Shown here: positions 1 to 8,580 of the stretch, in pieces
How positions within the stretch are numbered: position 1 is the stretch's first letter
Layout of the letters: each line of letters begins with the position of its first letter
From: Nitrospira sp.
Lineage (GTDB): Bacteria > Nitrospirota > Nitrospiria > Nitrospirales > Nitrospiraceae
DNA length: 64,000 nt
Assembly: GCA_030653545.1 (NCBI GenBank)
Contig: JAURZE010000007.1
Span: forward strand, 1-64,000
Reading direction: 5' to 3'
Position numbers and translations under genes: made by a program
Notes under the pieces: model-generated
Told to the model about the DNA's origin: nothing
The model's database searches: none
The model's input: only the letters and a program-made list of their open reading frames with translations

Positions 1-141
1 CCACCGCCGAGATCTATGATTACATCGAACTGTTCTATAATCGCACTCGTCGGCACAGCCATCTGAGCGGGGTCAGTCCGGAGGCGTTTGAAGCCGTGTC
101 GGAACGGGCTTAACTGTGTCCGCAAAAGCCTGGGAAGTCCA
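1..141 (+). mobile_element. Right end of an IS3-family insertion sequence (truncated by window edge)
   Basis: The first bases encode the tail of an IS3-type transposase, and the stop codon is followed within 30 bases by a sequence ending in gggaagtcca near position 141, which resembles the right terminal inverted repeat of IS3-group elements. The left end lies outside the window, so the exact boundary and any target-site duplication cannot be verified. Confidence 0.6.
3..113 (+). CDS. IS3-family transposase OrfB, C-terminal fragment
   Basis: Thirty-six codons in frame 3 read to a TAA stop at 111-113. The peptide carries YNRTRRHSHLSGVSPEAFE, the conserved tail of the integrase core of IS3 OrfB transposases (family consensus: YN..RRHS.L...SP..F). 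The protein would catalyse DDE-type cut-and-paste or circle transposition. The start and the DDE catalytic residues are outside the window, so whether the copy is intact is unknown. The stop sits just before the presumed terminal inverted repeat, the usual arrangement. Confidence 0.8.
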   Translation, partial: TAEIYDYIELFYNRTRRHSHLSGVSPEAFEAVSERA

Positions 142-333
142 AAATCGGGGGAGGGTCAAGGAAGCGGCCAAACGGTCCTTCACTGCGCGCATTGAGGGAG
201 CACATTCCCATCGTGCGGCCTCAGCGAGCAAGAGGACGACCAGGCCGCCCCTCTGCCCCCCTCTCCGCTGACATCCCTCACCAGGTGTGCTACAAACCCG
301 CTCTATATGGTGCGCTTTTCGGTGGGTGTCCTC

Positions 334-1539
334 ATGACAATGCCTCTCCGCTTCACATCCGTTGCACGGTTCACGCTAGCCGGGGCTTTTTGCAGCCTGA
401 CGCTGTCGGGCTGTCTGTCGCCGATCACGCTGAATCGCGCTGTGACCACTTACGATGAAGCGGTGACGGATGCGGTCTCCAAGCAACTGCTCATCAACAT
501 TGCCCGCGCCCATCGCCATCAACCCATTCACTTCACCGGCGTCTCGAATATCGCCGCGACGTTCGACTTCCGCGTGAATGCCGGAGCCACCCCGGCATTC
601 ACTGGAGGGTCCGGCACGACGCTCATGCCGATCTTCGGGGGCAGTGTCGCGGAGAATCCCACGATCAGCATCGTGCCGATCGAAGGGGAAGAGTTCACCA
701 AGCGGCTGCTGACCCCCTTTCAGGAAACCAAGTTCACACTTCTGCTCCGGCAGCGCTTCGATATCGATCTCTTGCTCCGGCTGATGGCGCAGGAACTGCG
801 GATCATGGGAAATGGCCAGAAGATCGCCTACCGCAATAAGCCTGCAGATCGGATAGACTACGAGATGTTCCGTCGCGTGGTGACGCACCTCTCATCCATT
901 CAGGACCAGAACCAGCTCTATGCCGAACCGCTCGTCTACAATCGGACCTGGACCATTCCCGCCAACGCGGTCACCGCCGAGGGCTTCCAGTCTTTACAGG
1001 ATGAGTATCTCGTGACCTACAGTCAGAAAGACAACACCTACACCCTGCGAAAACAAATCACGGGACGAACCCTCATCACCAACTATGACCCCGACACCCT
1101 TCCGGCCGACGAGCGGGCCCGGTTGATCGACGACGCCGAGGAAGGGCACCTCAACGATGTCTACTTCGACATCCGCCCGGGGCACGTCGGAGGGGAATAC
1201 CCCCTCAAGGGGGATTTCCGGCTGCGGAGCTTCAATAGCATTCTCAACTTTCTGGGCCGATCGCTGGAAGAAGACCCCGAATACCCCGTCGAGCAAGATC
1301 CGCGGACACCGCCCGTGCATGAAAATCCCGTCCACGCGATGGAACTCGTGCTGTCGGACAGCGCGCCGTCGGACGCCGATCTGTCGATCAAGTTCCACGA
1401 CAAACATTACGCCGTGAGCACGACCGGGCCGCTGGCCCGCTGGAACCGCGAAGGCTTTCAGTTGCTCTATCTGCTCTTTCAGATGACCGTGAGCGAAGTC
1501 CCGCGCGTGGGCGTCCCCAGCATCACGATTGCGAAGTGA
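334..1539 (+). CDS. Predicted outer-membrane or periplasmic lipoprotein, unknown function
   Basis: A 401-residue protein that I do not recognise. From the ATG at 334 the N-terminus is a lipoprotein signal peptide: basic start, hydrophobic stretch to about residue 25, then the lipobox LSGC with C27 as lipidation site. An upstream in-frame ATG at 307 would add nine residues and spoil the signal, and 340 is also possible. The mature part is soluble-looking, about 370 residues, with no membrane segment. It is followed by a convergent small gene. Lipidation is inferred from the motif; no domain could be named. Confidence 0.75.
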   Translation: MTMPLRFTSVARFTLAGAFCSLTLSGCLSPITLNRAVTTYDEAVTDAVSKQLLINIARAHRHQPIHFTGVSNIAATFDFRVNAGATPAFTGGSGTTLMPIFGGSVAENPTISIVPIEGEEFTKRLLTPFQETKFTLLLRQRFDIDLLLRLMAQELRIMGNGQKIAYRNKPADRIDYEMFRRVVTHLSSIQDQNQLYAEPLVYNRTWTIPANAVTAEGFQSLQDEYLVTYSQKDNTYTLRKQITGRTLITNYDPDTLPADERARLIDDAEEGHLNDVYFDIRPGHVGGEYPLKGDFRLRSFNSILNFLGRSLEEDPEYPVEQDPRTPPVHENPVHAMELVLSDSAPSDADLSIKFHDKHYAVSTTGPLARWNREGFQLLYLLFQMTVSEVPRVGVPSITIAK

Positions 1540-1608
1540 CGTACTGGGTGAAGGGCATGTCAACGGATGTGGGGATTCGGCATTGCTGCTGGTGTCTTCG
1601 TCGGCGGG

Positions 1609-1761
1609 TTATCGGCGGAAAGCATCCTTCCCCTTGATCACTTCCGAGAGCATCTGGTCTGCCAATTTTGCGGCGACCCGCCGACGGTACCATTGGCGTA
1701 CCAGGCCGATCACAACCATGCCTACTGCAGCGGCTACCAGCGCCCAACCTGACTCTTCCAT
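1609..1761 (-). CDS. Small single-span membrane protein (50 aa)
   Basis: A 50-codon frame with a start ATG at 1761-1759 and TAA at 1611-1609. Residues about 5-20 form one hydrophobic helix (ALVAAAVGMVVIGLV), followed by a strongly basic stretch (RQWYRRR) and a short amphipathic tail. This is the signature of a real small membrane protein with a cytoplasmic C-terminus rather than a random frame. No strong Shine-Dalgarno sequence is visible. It lies convergent to the lipoprotein gene and divergent from the serine hydrolase gene. Function unknown. Confidence 0.5.
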   Translation of the reverse strand: MEESGWALVAAAVGMVVIGLVRQWYRRRVAAKLADQMLSEVIKGKDAFRR

Positions 1762-1939
1762 AGAGGCAGCTTAATTCAGTCCCCGGCCCCAGACAAGATG
1801 GGGAAGAAACCAGTGTCATTTCCATCGGCCTGCCTGCTACAATTCCGCCCTCGTCGGCCCCCTTAATCCCGACAAAGTGGCGCCAGGCTTAGATTCACAG
1901 TAGGTCAACGGATCTTCGGGTTCCGCGTTACACACTCAC

Positions 1940-3034
1940 ATGCGACACACCTTCTTCCCGACCATTGGCCTTTCGTTTGCCCTCAGTCTCCTTGCCGGCT
2001 GCAGTAGCGGCGGATCGGAGGCCCCTCTTGCGACGCCCCCGGCTACCGGCCCCTCCTGTTCGGTCGCGCAACTCGAAGGAGCGATGGAGAGCACGCTGGC
2101 GCAGACCGCCTCGGACGTGGACTTCTCGTTCTCGGTCGAACGGCAGGATGGCCGCCGCTACAGCTACAACCGGGGCGGCTCCACGCTGCAGACTTCCTAT
2201 GAATCGGCCTCGACATCGAAACTGGTTTCGGCCGTCATCATTCTGCGGCTGGTGGAGAAAGGGTATCTGAGCCTGGCGGACAAACCGCAGCGCTACATTA
2301 CGACCTGGCCTATCGTGAACACCGATCCGCTCTTTAATATGACGCTCGAGCAGTTGCTGAGCTTCACCTCCGGCCTGACGGCCGAGCCGCCTTGTCAGAA
2401 CTTCGGAGGATCGAGCTTTGAAAATTGCGTGAACAGCATCGCGACGACTAACGCCGGAAACGGGATTACTCCGGGGCAACAGTTCTACTACGCCAGCACC
2501 CATCTACAAGTGGCGGGACTCATGGCGATCAAGGCGCGGGGCGTGGCCACCTGGCAGGATATCTTCACGGAATTCAAAACCCAAACCGGCCTCTTCCCCA
2601 CGTCGACCTATGATCTCCCCTCTGCCACCAATCCCCGCCTGGCCGGCGGCATGCACTGGACCGGCGAGGAATACATGGCCTTTCTCAAGGCGCTGAAGAA
2701 CGGCTCGCTGCTGAACAGTACCTCGATGGGTCAACTGCTGGCTGATCACACGGCCGGTGTGACAATCGCCTATTCACCGGCCCTGGTCGGCGCAGGCGAA
2801 GACTGGCACTACGGCTTCGGCCTCTGGCACGAATGTCAGAGCCCCACATTCAATTGCACCGCCGGCACCAGAGTCTCCAGCCCCGGCGCCTACGGGGCCT
2901 ATCCGTTCTGGGATCGCAGCCACGGCTATTTCGGCATCGTCTCCCGCCAGGGCGCGCTCGGAACCTTTCCAAATGGTATTGCGATCGAACGAGCCGTCCG
3001 CCCCGACGTGGAACAATGGCTGGCCTGCCCTTAG
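1940..3034 (+). CDS. Serine hydrolase / beta-lactamase-fold lipoprotein
   Basis: A 364-residue exported protein. The signal peptide ends in the lipobox LAGC with C21. A beta-lactamase or DD-peptidase-like fold is shown by the SxxK motif STSK at residues 91-94 (S91 candidate nucleophile, K94 base) and by YAS at 184-186, the usual second motif (Y-x-N/S). In class C beta-lactamase, DD-peptidase and esterase families (PF00144 type), these residues act on peptidoglycan-like or ester substrates. The third motif (HxG or KTG) is not obvious, so the substrate is open. The enzyme is probably a membrane-anchored periplasmic hydrolase, and antibiotic resistance should not be assumed. Confidence 0.75.
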   Translation: MRHTFFPTIGLSFALSLLAGCSSGGSEAPLATPPATGPSCSVAQLEGAMESTLAQTASDVDFSFSVERQDGRRYSYNRGGSTLQTSYESASTSKLVSAVIILRLVEKGYLSLADKPQRYITTWPIVNTDPLFNMTLEQLLSFTSGLTAEPPCQNFGGSSFENCVNSIATTNAGNGITPGQQFYYASTHLQVAGLMAIKARGVATWQDIFTEFKTQTGLFPTSTYDLPSATNPRLAGGMHWTGEEYMAFLKALKNGSLLNSTSMGQLLADHTAGVTIAYSPALVGAGEDWHYGFGLWHECQSPTFNCTAGTRVSSPGAYGAYPFWDRSHGYFGIVSRQGALGTFPNGIAIERAVRPDVEQWLACP

Positions 3035-3072
3035 GAATTCGTGGAATCAAAGAGAGAGGAGATGCGCCCGAA

Positions 3073-3984
3073 TCAGGCTGCCAGCTGCTTCACAGCAGGC
3101 TTGATCCGCTTGCGTACATGCAGATGGAGCCGATCTTCCATCGCATCGATCAGTCGGTGCAGTTGCGCCTGCTGTAACCCGGTCCGCTTCAGCCAGGGAT
3201 CACTGAACATCCCCGCCAGCAGGCTCATGCACGTGACAAAGAGGCCTACGCACAGCGTGGCCCACACCACCTGCCACACCGACGGCTTGGGCGGGAACAC
3301 CGAGTAAAACGCGGACCCGAGGCCCGCACCCAGCACGAAATGCGACACCGCCCGATCGCGAGCCGCCTTTCTGGCGATCTGATCGCCGATCCCGGCAATG
3401 CCGAGGGAGTGATCGCCGAACAACATCCATCCCATCACCAGCGTCAAAACCGTCGCCGCCATATCGCACACCAGCCCGCGGCTGGATGAATGGGATTCGA
3501 GCACTTTCGCGATGTCGGGCAGATCCTTCAGTGCCGTCTCTACGCTCGCCTGCGACGCAAACAGCGGGACGACGGATCGATCCCGCTTCAGCATCTCCCC
3601 CAGTCCATGGGGGACCGTCACACCGGTACCGCCCTCGCATGGCCACGCCAGCAACTCGGTGGCGATCAACCGTTCGACTTCTTTCTGATACCGCGTCTTG
3701 ATGCCGGAGGGTAGCAGCCCGACCAGATCGGCCCCGGCATGCCAGCCTAATTTCTCCGGCACCTCGACGACTTTCTTCAGCAACAGATAGGGAATCGCCC
3801 AGAGGGTATTGACGGGATGGCAGAGCAGATCGCTGACAAACGACTGCTTCTGCAGCGCGATGGTTTCTTGCAGTGAAAAATGCCGCTCGACAAACCCGTC
3901 GACCCGGGCATGACACTCGGCAATATACCGGTCGATACAATCTTCGAGCGCGGCCATCGCCGTCGCGGTGTCCTGAACAGTCAC
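3073..3984 (-). CDS. Hypothetical membrane protein, DUF6635-like
   Basis: A 303-residue protein starting at a GTG (3984-3982) preceded by a very good Shine-Dalgarno, GGAGGAGA. The first 170 residues are mostly helical and soluble, with an early motif CHPVNTLWAIPYLLLKK. Two or three hydrophobic segments follow around residues 175-190, 215-230 and 240-260. A basic C-terminal tail closes it. It resembles uncharacterised DUF6635-type proteins from memory only, and no catalytic motif is seen. It is divergent from the AEC transporter gene across a 184-bp spacer that must hold both promoters. Confidence 0.6.
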   Translation of the reverse strand: MTVQDTATAMAALEDCIDRYIAECHARVDGFVERHFSLQETIALQKQSFVSDLLCHPVNTLWAIPYLLLKKVVEVPEKLGWHAGADLVGLLPSGIKTRYQKEVERLIATELLAWPCEGGTGVTVPHGLGEMLKRDRSVVPLFASQASVETALKDLPDIAKVLESHSSSRGLVCDMAATVLTLVMGWMLFGDHSLGIAGIGDQIARKAARDRAVSHFVLGAGLGSAFYSVFPPKPSVWQVVWATLCVGLFVTCMSLLAGMFSDPWLKRTGLQQAQLHRLIDAMEDRLHLHVRKRIKPAVKQLAA

Positions 3985-4168
3985 GAGTCCATCTCCTCCA
4001 AAGGATGTCTTACTATACAGAACTCCCCTCCATGCTCAAGCAAAACGGCATCCCGGACTCAGTTGCGTATTGCGTGGCCTACCCTGCCACAGATCATCGT
4101 CCGACCCTCCCGCCGGGACCTGGTACGAGGCCACACCTTCTTTGAATTTTCTGCTACTCTCCTCCCCC

Positions 4169-5083
4169 ATGCCTCCAGCCCTGCAAGCCTTTCTGATCCT
4201 CTTCGTCGTCGGCGCTACGCTGCGTCTGTCGGGCCTGCTCGGAAAACCGCACGCGGAACGACTGGGGCTGTTCGTCTTTTCCGTTACGCTGCCGGCGACG
4301 ATTCTCGTCTCGCTCGATCGCGTGGCCTTTGCCCCGACGGCCTGGAAGCTGCCGCTGGCTGCCTGTCTGGTCTCGCTGCCATTGGTATTGGCCTCCTGGC
4401 CGATTGCACGATGGCTGCATCTCGCCCGCCCGACGCAGGGGGGATTTCTCCTGGCTATCGGCTGCATCAACTCCGTGTACTTCGCCTATCCCGTCGCCCT
4501 GGCGACATTCGGCGACGAGGGCCTCGCCCAGGCGATCCTCTTCGACCTCGGCCAAACCGCACTCACTCTCACCGCGCTCTATGCCCTGGCCGTGTGGCAT
4601 GGCACCGCGGCGCCCTCGGCGCGCTCGGCGCTCACGCGCCTGCTCACGTCGCCCCCCTTCTGGGCCTTGACGATCATGCTGGCGCTGAAAGCGGCTGGGC
4701 TTCATCTGCCCGCCTGGCTTCATACCATTTTGACGCCGGTGCATCTCATGACCACGCCGCTCGCGAGTCTCGTCCTCGGCCTCTCGATCAGCTTCGCGGC
4801 GCTGCGACGGACCTGGCGGCTCACTTGCCTGGGTGTGGCAATGCGGATGCTCGGTGGATTGCTGCTGGGATGGTTCGCGGCCTGGCTGCTGAATCTGACG
4901 GGAATGGAACGGGCGGTGGTGATTCTGATTGCCGCGATGCCCTCGGCGGTGACGGCGGTGATTTTCGCGACGGAAACCGGATTGGACGAGGATCTCGTCG
5001 CCTCGATCGTGGCGCTCTCGATTTGTCTCGGCGTGGCCCTGCTTCCCTGGCTCCCGTGGATTGCCGCGGCGCTCGTGGGCTAG
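4169..5083 (+). CDS. AEC-family (auxin efflux carrier-like) transporter
   Basis: A 304-residue, very hydrophobic protein with about ten membrane segments in two five-helix halves separated by a short loop near residue 150, the layout of the AEC / bile-acid-sodium symporter fold. Motifs such as LPATIL near residue 40 and AAMPSAVTAVIFATE near residue 255 match the half-helix NP/P-type elements of the family. Such proteins export or import small organic acids; the substrate here is unknown. The start at 4169 places the first helix right at the N-terminus. An in-frame ATG at 4070 would add a non-hydrophobic leader and is unlikely. Confidence 0.8.
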   Translation: MPPALQAFLILFVVGATLRLSGLLGKPHAERLGLFVFSVTLPATILVSLDRVAFAPTAWKLPLAACLVSLPLVLASWPIARWLHLARPTQGGFLLAIGCINSVYFAYPVALATFGDEGLAQAILFDLGQTALTLTALYALAVWHGTAAPSARSALTRLLTSPPFWALTIMLALKAAGLHLPAWLHTILTPVHLMTTPLASLVLGLSISFAALRRTWRLTCLGVAMRMLGGLLLGWFAAWLLNLTGMERAVVILIAAMPSAVTAVIFATETGLDEDLVASIVALSICLGVALLPWLPWIAAALVG

Positions 5084-5133
5084 GCTGCGATTTGCTTTGC
5101 CGGGATCCCCACTGACCGCACGTTCTGGTCGAC

Positions 5134-6435
5134 TCAGGCGCGTGAGCCGGATTCTGATGAACCTGCCGGTGGCGTTCGCCGGTCCTCGCCGGATTGGCGC
5201 GGCCGCGTATAGATGATTCTGGCGCCCGGCTTGAACGTGAGGTAGTACCACATCCATTCGGACATGACCCGCACGCGACTGCGAAACCCGATCAGGAAAA
5301 AGATGTGCACCACGCACCAGAGCAGCCAGGCAACCAGCCCGGAGAGGTGCCACGAGCCGAACTGGACCACCGCTTGGGCACGGCCGATGGTCGCCAGCAT
5401 ACCCCGATCGGCATAGACAAACGATGGGCGCTGCTCCGTCGCGATTTCCTCCCGAATGAGCCGTGCGACATAGCGACCTTGCTGCATGGCGACGGGAGCC
5501 AGCCCCGGCAGCGGAATCCCGTCCGGTCCGGCACAATGCGCGGCATCGCCGATGACGAAGATCCAGGGATCGCCCGGAATCGTGAGGTCCGGGAGCACGG
5601 GAATGCGACCGGCCTCGTCACGGGACACCGCCAGCGAAGCGAGCAGCGGGGACGCCGTATTGCCGGCGGCCCAGATGATATTCGTGGATCGCACGACCTC
5701 ACCCCCGATCACGACGCCGTCGGGGCGGACCTCACTCACTCGACTATTGAGCTTGATCGTGACACCCATGCGGACGAGCGCGGCGGCGGCGGTCGCCGAC
5801 AGGTCGGCGCAAAACCCGGGGAGAATCCTGGGCCCCCCTTCCACAAGGACTATGGACAAATCCTCAAGACGCAAGGTTGGGAAATCAGGCCCCATGGCCT
5901 TTCGTCCGATTTCCGCCAGCGCGCCGGCCAGTTCGACGCCGGTGGGCCCTCCCCCCACGATCACGAACGTGAGTCGATCATGAGTACCGGTGGCGATACG
6001 TCGCCGTTCGGCCTCTTCAAACGCCAACAGCATGTTCTCGCGAAGACGGACCGCGTCGGCCAGCGTCTTGAGCCCTGGGGCAAACTGTTCCCACCCCTCA
6101 TGCCCGAAATAGGCGTGGCGCGCTCCGGGTGCCACGATAAGGACATCAAACGGAATCGGGGCGCTGTCCCTCAACCGCACCAGACGCGCCGCACGATCGA
6201 TGGTTTCCACTTCGTCCATCACCACGCGAAGATTGGAATGCCGCCGGAGCAGCGTGCGCAAGGGCCAGGCAATGTCCCCGGGCGCCAGCGCGGCGGTGGC
6301 CACCTGGTAGAGCAAGGGTTGAAACACATGATGATTGGTGCGGTCGATGAGCACGCTGTCAACATCGCGCAACGATTGCGCGGCCGCGAGGCCTCCGAAA
6401 CCGCCCCCGATGATGACGACCCGTTTGTCAGGCAT
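5134..6435 (-). CDS. ndh: Type II NADH dehydrogenase (NDH-2), FAD-dependent
   Basis: A 433-residue flavoprotein. The FAD-binding Rossmann motif is GGGFGG at residues 10-15, and the NAD(P)H-binding motif is GGGPTG at 161-166. The membrane-anchoring C-terminal helix typical of NDH-2 (LVAWLLWCVVHIFFLIGF) lies near residue 380. NDH-2 oxidises NADH and reduces quinone without pumping protons, so it can relieve an over-reduced NAD pool. The gene is convergent with the AEC transporter. Closest alternatives in the family are sulfide:quinone oxidoreductases, but the cysteines expected for SQR are absent. Confidence 0.9.
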   Translation of the reverse strand: MPDKRVVIIGGGFGGLAAAQSLRDVDSVLIDRTNHHVFQPLLYQVATAALAPGDIAWPLRTLLRRHSNLRVVMDEVETIDRAARLVRLRDSAPIPFDVLIVAPGARHAYFGHEGWEQFAPGLKTLADAVRLRENMLLAFEEAERRRIATGTHDRLTFVIVGGGPTGVELAGALAEIGRKAMGPDFPTLRLEDLSIVLVEGGPRILPGFCADLSATAAAALVRMGVTIKLNSRVSEVRPDGVVIGGEVVRSTNIIWAAGNTASPLLASLAVSRDEAGRIPVLPDLTIPGDPWIFVIGDAAHCAGPDGIPLPGLAPVAMQQGRYVARLIREEIATEQRPSFVYADRGMLATIGRAQAVVQFGSWHLSGLVAWLLWCVVHIFFLIGFRSRVRVMSEWMWYYLTFKPGARIIYTRPRQSGEDRRTPPAGSSESGSRA

Positions 6436-6578
6436 GAAAAGACGCTAGGGACAGGCTAAGACCCGGAGAGGACAGTGTCAACTTTCGGATGGGGACGACT
6501 GCGGCATTCTCGATCTACTGCGACCTCGCCCTGCTCCCCGGCTGCCCCGGATTTCCGCAGCGCTCGTGGGCAAAAAAC

Positions 6579-6932
6579 CTAGGCTGTAATCTTTCCGACC
6601 TTGGTCGCTCTTGCCCGAACAGTTCCCCGCCGCCGTCCACGCGCCGCCTTTCGGACTGTCACTTCTACGTCCTGGCCCAGGAGTGAGAGAAAGTGAACAA
6701 GGCGTTCAATAGAAAAACCCGCCATCTGACCGGCTAAGAGCTTTGATATCTTGGCCTGGTCAATGCCCAGCTGCGCCGCCGCTTCAACCTGCTTCCACCC
6801 CTGTCCTTTGATCGTCTCCTGCAATGCTTGCAGCAAACCACTTTTCAGAATCAGCTCGGCGGATCTCTCTTCAGAAAACCCCAAATCCCGAAATACATTG
6901 CCACTACCTTTGGTCACTGTAGCGCGTGTCAT
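6579..6932 (-). CDS. Xre/HigA-type antitoxin with helix-turn-helix
   Basis: A 117-residue protein. The start at 6932 gives an ATGA overlap with the toxin stop; an ATG 21 bases further upstream is less likely. Residues about 50-75 form a classic helix-turn-helix (QVEAAAQLGIDQAKISKLL), followed by a segment typical of short Xre antitoxins and a basic tail. Family members bind the toxin and repress their own promoter. Toxin-first gene order fits HigBA-like and related RelE/Xre modules. Confidence 0.85.
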   Translation of the reverse strand: MTRATVTKGSGNVFRDLGFSEERSAELILKSGLLQALQETIKGQGWKQVEAAAQLGIDQAKISKLLAGQMAGFSIERLVHFLSLLGQDVEVTVRKAARGRRRGTVRARATKVGKITA

Positions 6933-7267
6933 CGGTCTTGCTCCTTCCTCCATCTCACCAGATCGGCATATCGACCTTTGGCAAGACGGATATCACTATT
7001 CAGTGTCTTCTGGGACCGTTTCTCAAAGACGTGCAGCACATACACGGCTTCTTCGAACTTCGCCAGGTAGAGCACTCGATAGCCTCCGCTCTCATCCCGC
7101 ACCCGGATTTCATTGACGCCGGGACCCACCGCCGGCATCGACTTCCAGTCGTCCGGCTCTTTCCCCTGCTGCACCTTGAAAAGTTGATGCCCTGCGGTCT
7201 CCCTGGCATCATCAGACAGATCCTGCAGGTCTTCCCGCGACGATCCCACAAAATGAACCGGCTTCAC
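6929..7267 (-). CDS. RelE/HigB-like type II toxin (phage Gp49-like family)
   Basis: A 112-residue protein of the RelE/ParE superfamily. It contains a short N-terminal helix pair, then the beta-sheet core GVNEIRVRDESGGYRVLYLA around residues 50-70, and the C-terminal HVFEKRSQKT strand-helix typical of the Gp49-like (PF05973) group, where the K/R residues are needed for mRNA cleavage. It is translationally coupled to the downstream antitoxin by an ATGA overlap. It appears intact. Such modules are often horizontally acquired. Confidence 0.85.
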   Translation of the reverse strand: MKPVHFVGSSREDLQDLSDDARETAGHQLFKVQQGKEPDDWKSMPAVGPGVNEIRVRDESGGYRVLYLAKFEEAVYVLHVFEKRSQKTLNSDIRLAKGRYADLVRWRKEQDR

Positions 7268-7337
7268 TTCGCTCCTGCCTTACTGTGCCCTACTGCATCA
7301 TATGCCACAACTGGCATACCTGCAAGGCCCATCCTTA

Positions 7338-7412
7338 ACTTGCTCCAACGAGCCGGATACAAGCTTTCAGGACTTCACCTTATTCAGGACTTTCTGCCCA
7401 TGATCACATCGC
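7338..7412 (+). repeat. 75-bp imperfect direct repeat, copy 1
   Basis: Copy 1 of a block beginning acttgctcc and ending cccatgatcacatcgc. It matches copy 2 at 7561-7636 with about ten substitutions and one single-base indel. Both copies include an ATG preceded by the same leader, so this looks like a duplicated start region of the downstream lipase gene. From copy 1 the frame closes after about 20 codons. Together with copy 2 it fills the gene-free stretch 7268-7623. Confidence 0.8.
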
Positions 7413-7560
7413 GCTGTTCGGGGAATGGCGGCTCTCGCAGAAGGGTACCTGAATACAGCAGAAGATGAGAGACCTTCCTATCCGGCCCACCCCTTCAATG
7501 TTTCCATGACGCCAAACAATGGATGCAGTGCATTCACCGGTGCTGCAATTGATGCGCTTG

Positions 7561-7636
7561 ACTTGCTCCGACGAGCCAGATACAAGCCTCTCAGGATTTC
7601 ACCTTAACCAGGACGTTCTGCCCATGATCGCATCGC
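7561..7636 (+). repeat. 75-bp imperfect direct repeat, copy 2 (covers lipase start)
   Basis: Copy 2 of the block at 7338-7412. Its ATG (7624-7626) is the chosen start of the lipase lipoprotein, so the repeat spans the probable leader, ribosome-binding site and first codons. The two copies are 223 bp apart. Confidence 0.8.
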
Positions 7637-8508
7637 CGAGTACTACACCGTTCCGCACATTCGCCTTCATCGTGACGCTCGCCGGTCTCGTCGCTGCTTC
7701 CGCAGGCTGTTCCAAGAACGCCCTGCCGAAACCAACGCCTTCACAGCCGTCTGTGCCCATCGATTTCGCGCTCGCGGGGCAATATGCCCAACGGGCGGCT
7801 CTGGTCTATGAGACCGATGCGTCGATCAAGCAGAAATCGCCGGCCGGCTCACTCATCTCCTTCATGGTTGAAACGCCCAAGGGAGTGAAGGCCTACATCG
7901 AGACGGACGATGCCAGAAAGATTCAGTGGGTGGCCGTGCGGGGCACCGCGACCCTGGAGAACATGAAACTCGACGTGGACTACAACAAGGTGGTGGATGG
8001 CCGGCTGCAGATTCCCCTGCACAAGGGTTTCGCCGACACGGCGCTGCAGGTCTATGCCTTTGCGAAGCCACTATTGCGGCCGGGCTATGAAGTGCGCGTG
8101 ACGGGGCACAGCCTCGGCGGCGCGGCGGCGTCGATCGTCTTGATGCTCTTCAAGGAAGACGGGGTGAAGCTCGGTCAGGCGATGACGTTCGGCCAGCCGA
8201 AGGTGACGAACCGCGCGGGCGTCGAGAAGTATCGGGGGCTGCCGCTGCTGCGTTTCGTGAACGACAAGGATCCGGTGCCGCTCCTCCCGCCGCTGGATAT
8301 CTCCACGATCCTCGACGAAGGCCCATACAAGCATATCGGCCCCGAAGTCGTGCTGAAAGACGGGACCAACTACGCCTATTTCAGCGACGCCCAGGCGGAG
8401 CGCTTCTCTGTGATCTCGTTCTGGAACTCGCTCGGCAGGCAAGAGGTCCCGGACCATTCCATCTCGAATTACCTGCAGAGCCTTCAAGCGAAAACGGGCG
8501 TACGGTAG
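7624..8508 (+). CDS. Class 3 (fungal-type) lipase, lipoprotein
   Basis: A 294-residue exported alpha/beta hydrolase. The signal peptide ends in a lipobox, ASAGC, with C29. The core carries GHSLGG at residues 161-166 (nucleophile S163), D216 in NDKDPVP as the likely acid and H237 as candidate catalytic histidine, the pattern of class 3 lipases (PF01764). It probably hydrolyses acylglycerols or other esters at the cell envelope. The start at 7624 is chosen because it gives a complete lipoprotein signal, and longer in-frame starts do not. Its 5' end lies inside a duplicated 75-bp block. Confidence 0.85.
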   Translation: MIASPSTTPFRTFAFIVTLAGLVAASAGCSKNALPKPTPSQPSVPIDFALAGQYAQRAALVYETDASIKQKSPAGSLISFMVETPKGVKAYIETDDARKIQWVAVRGTATLENMKLDVDYNKVVDGRLQIPLHKGFADTALQVYAFAKPLLRPGYEVRVTGHSLGGAAASIVLMLFKEDGVKLGQAMTFGQPKVTNRAGVEKYRGLPLLRFVNDKDPVPLLPPLDISTILDEGPYKHIGPEVVLKDGTNYAYFSDAQAERFSVISFWNSLGRQEVPDHSISNYLQSLQAKTGVR

Positions 8509-8529
8509 CGCGCCCGACGCGGAGAGGAA

Positions 8530-8544
8530 CGGACCGTCGGTCCG
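8530..8544. terminator. Short hairpin between convergent genes
   Basis: The sequence cggaccgtcggtccg is a perfect inverted repeat lying between the stop of the lipase gene and the stop of the DUF4396 gene. It could act on both transcripts. No T-run follows, so intrinsic termination is uncertain. Confidence 0.35.
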
Positions 8545-8580
8545 CTCCCCCCTCTGTGCAATGCGGCGTCGGATGCCAGC

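Noticed and set aside
4154-5536. Minus-strand frame of 460 codons across the AEC transporter and ndh ends
   Set aside because: Arg/Gln/Glu-rich low-complexity translation with no motif; it overlaps two real genes.
5194-6459. Plus-strand frame of 421 codons opposite ndh
   Set aside because: Antisense to a gene with clear FAD and NAD motifs; no family character.
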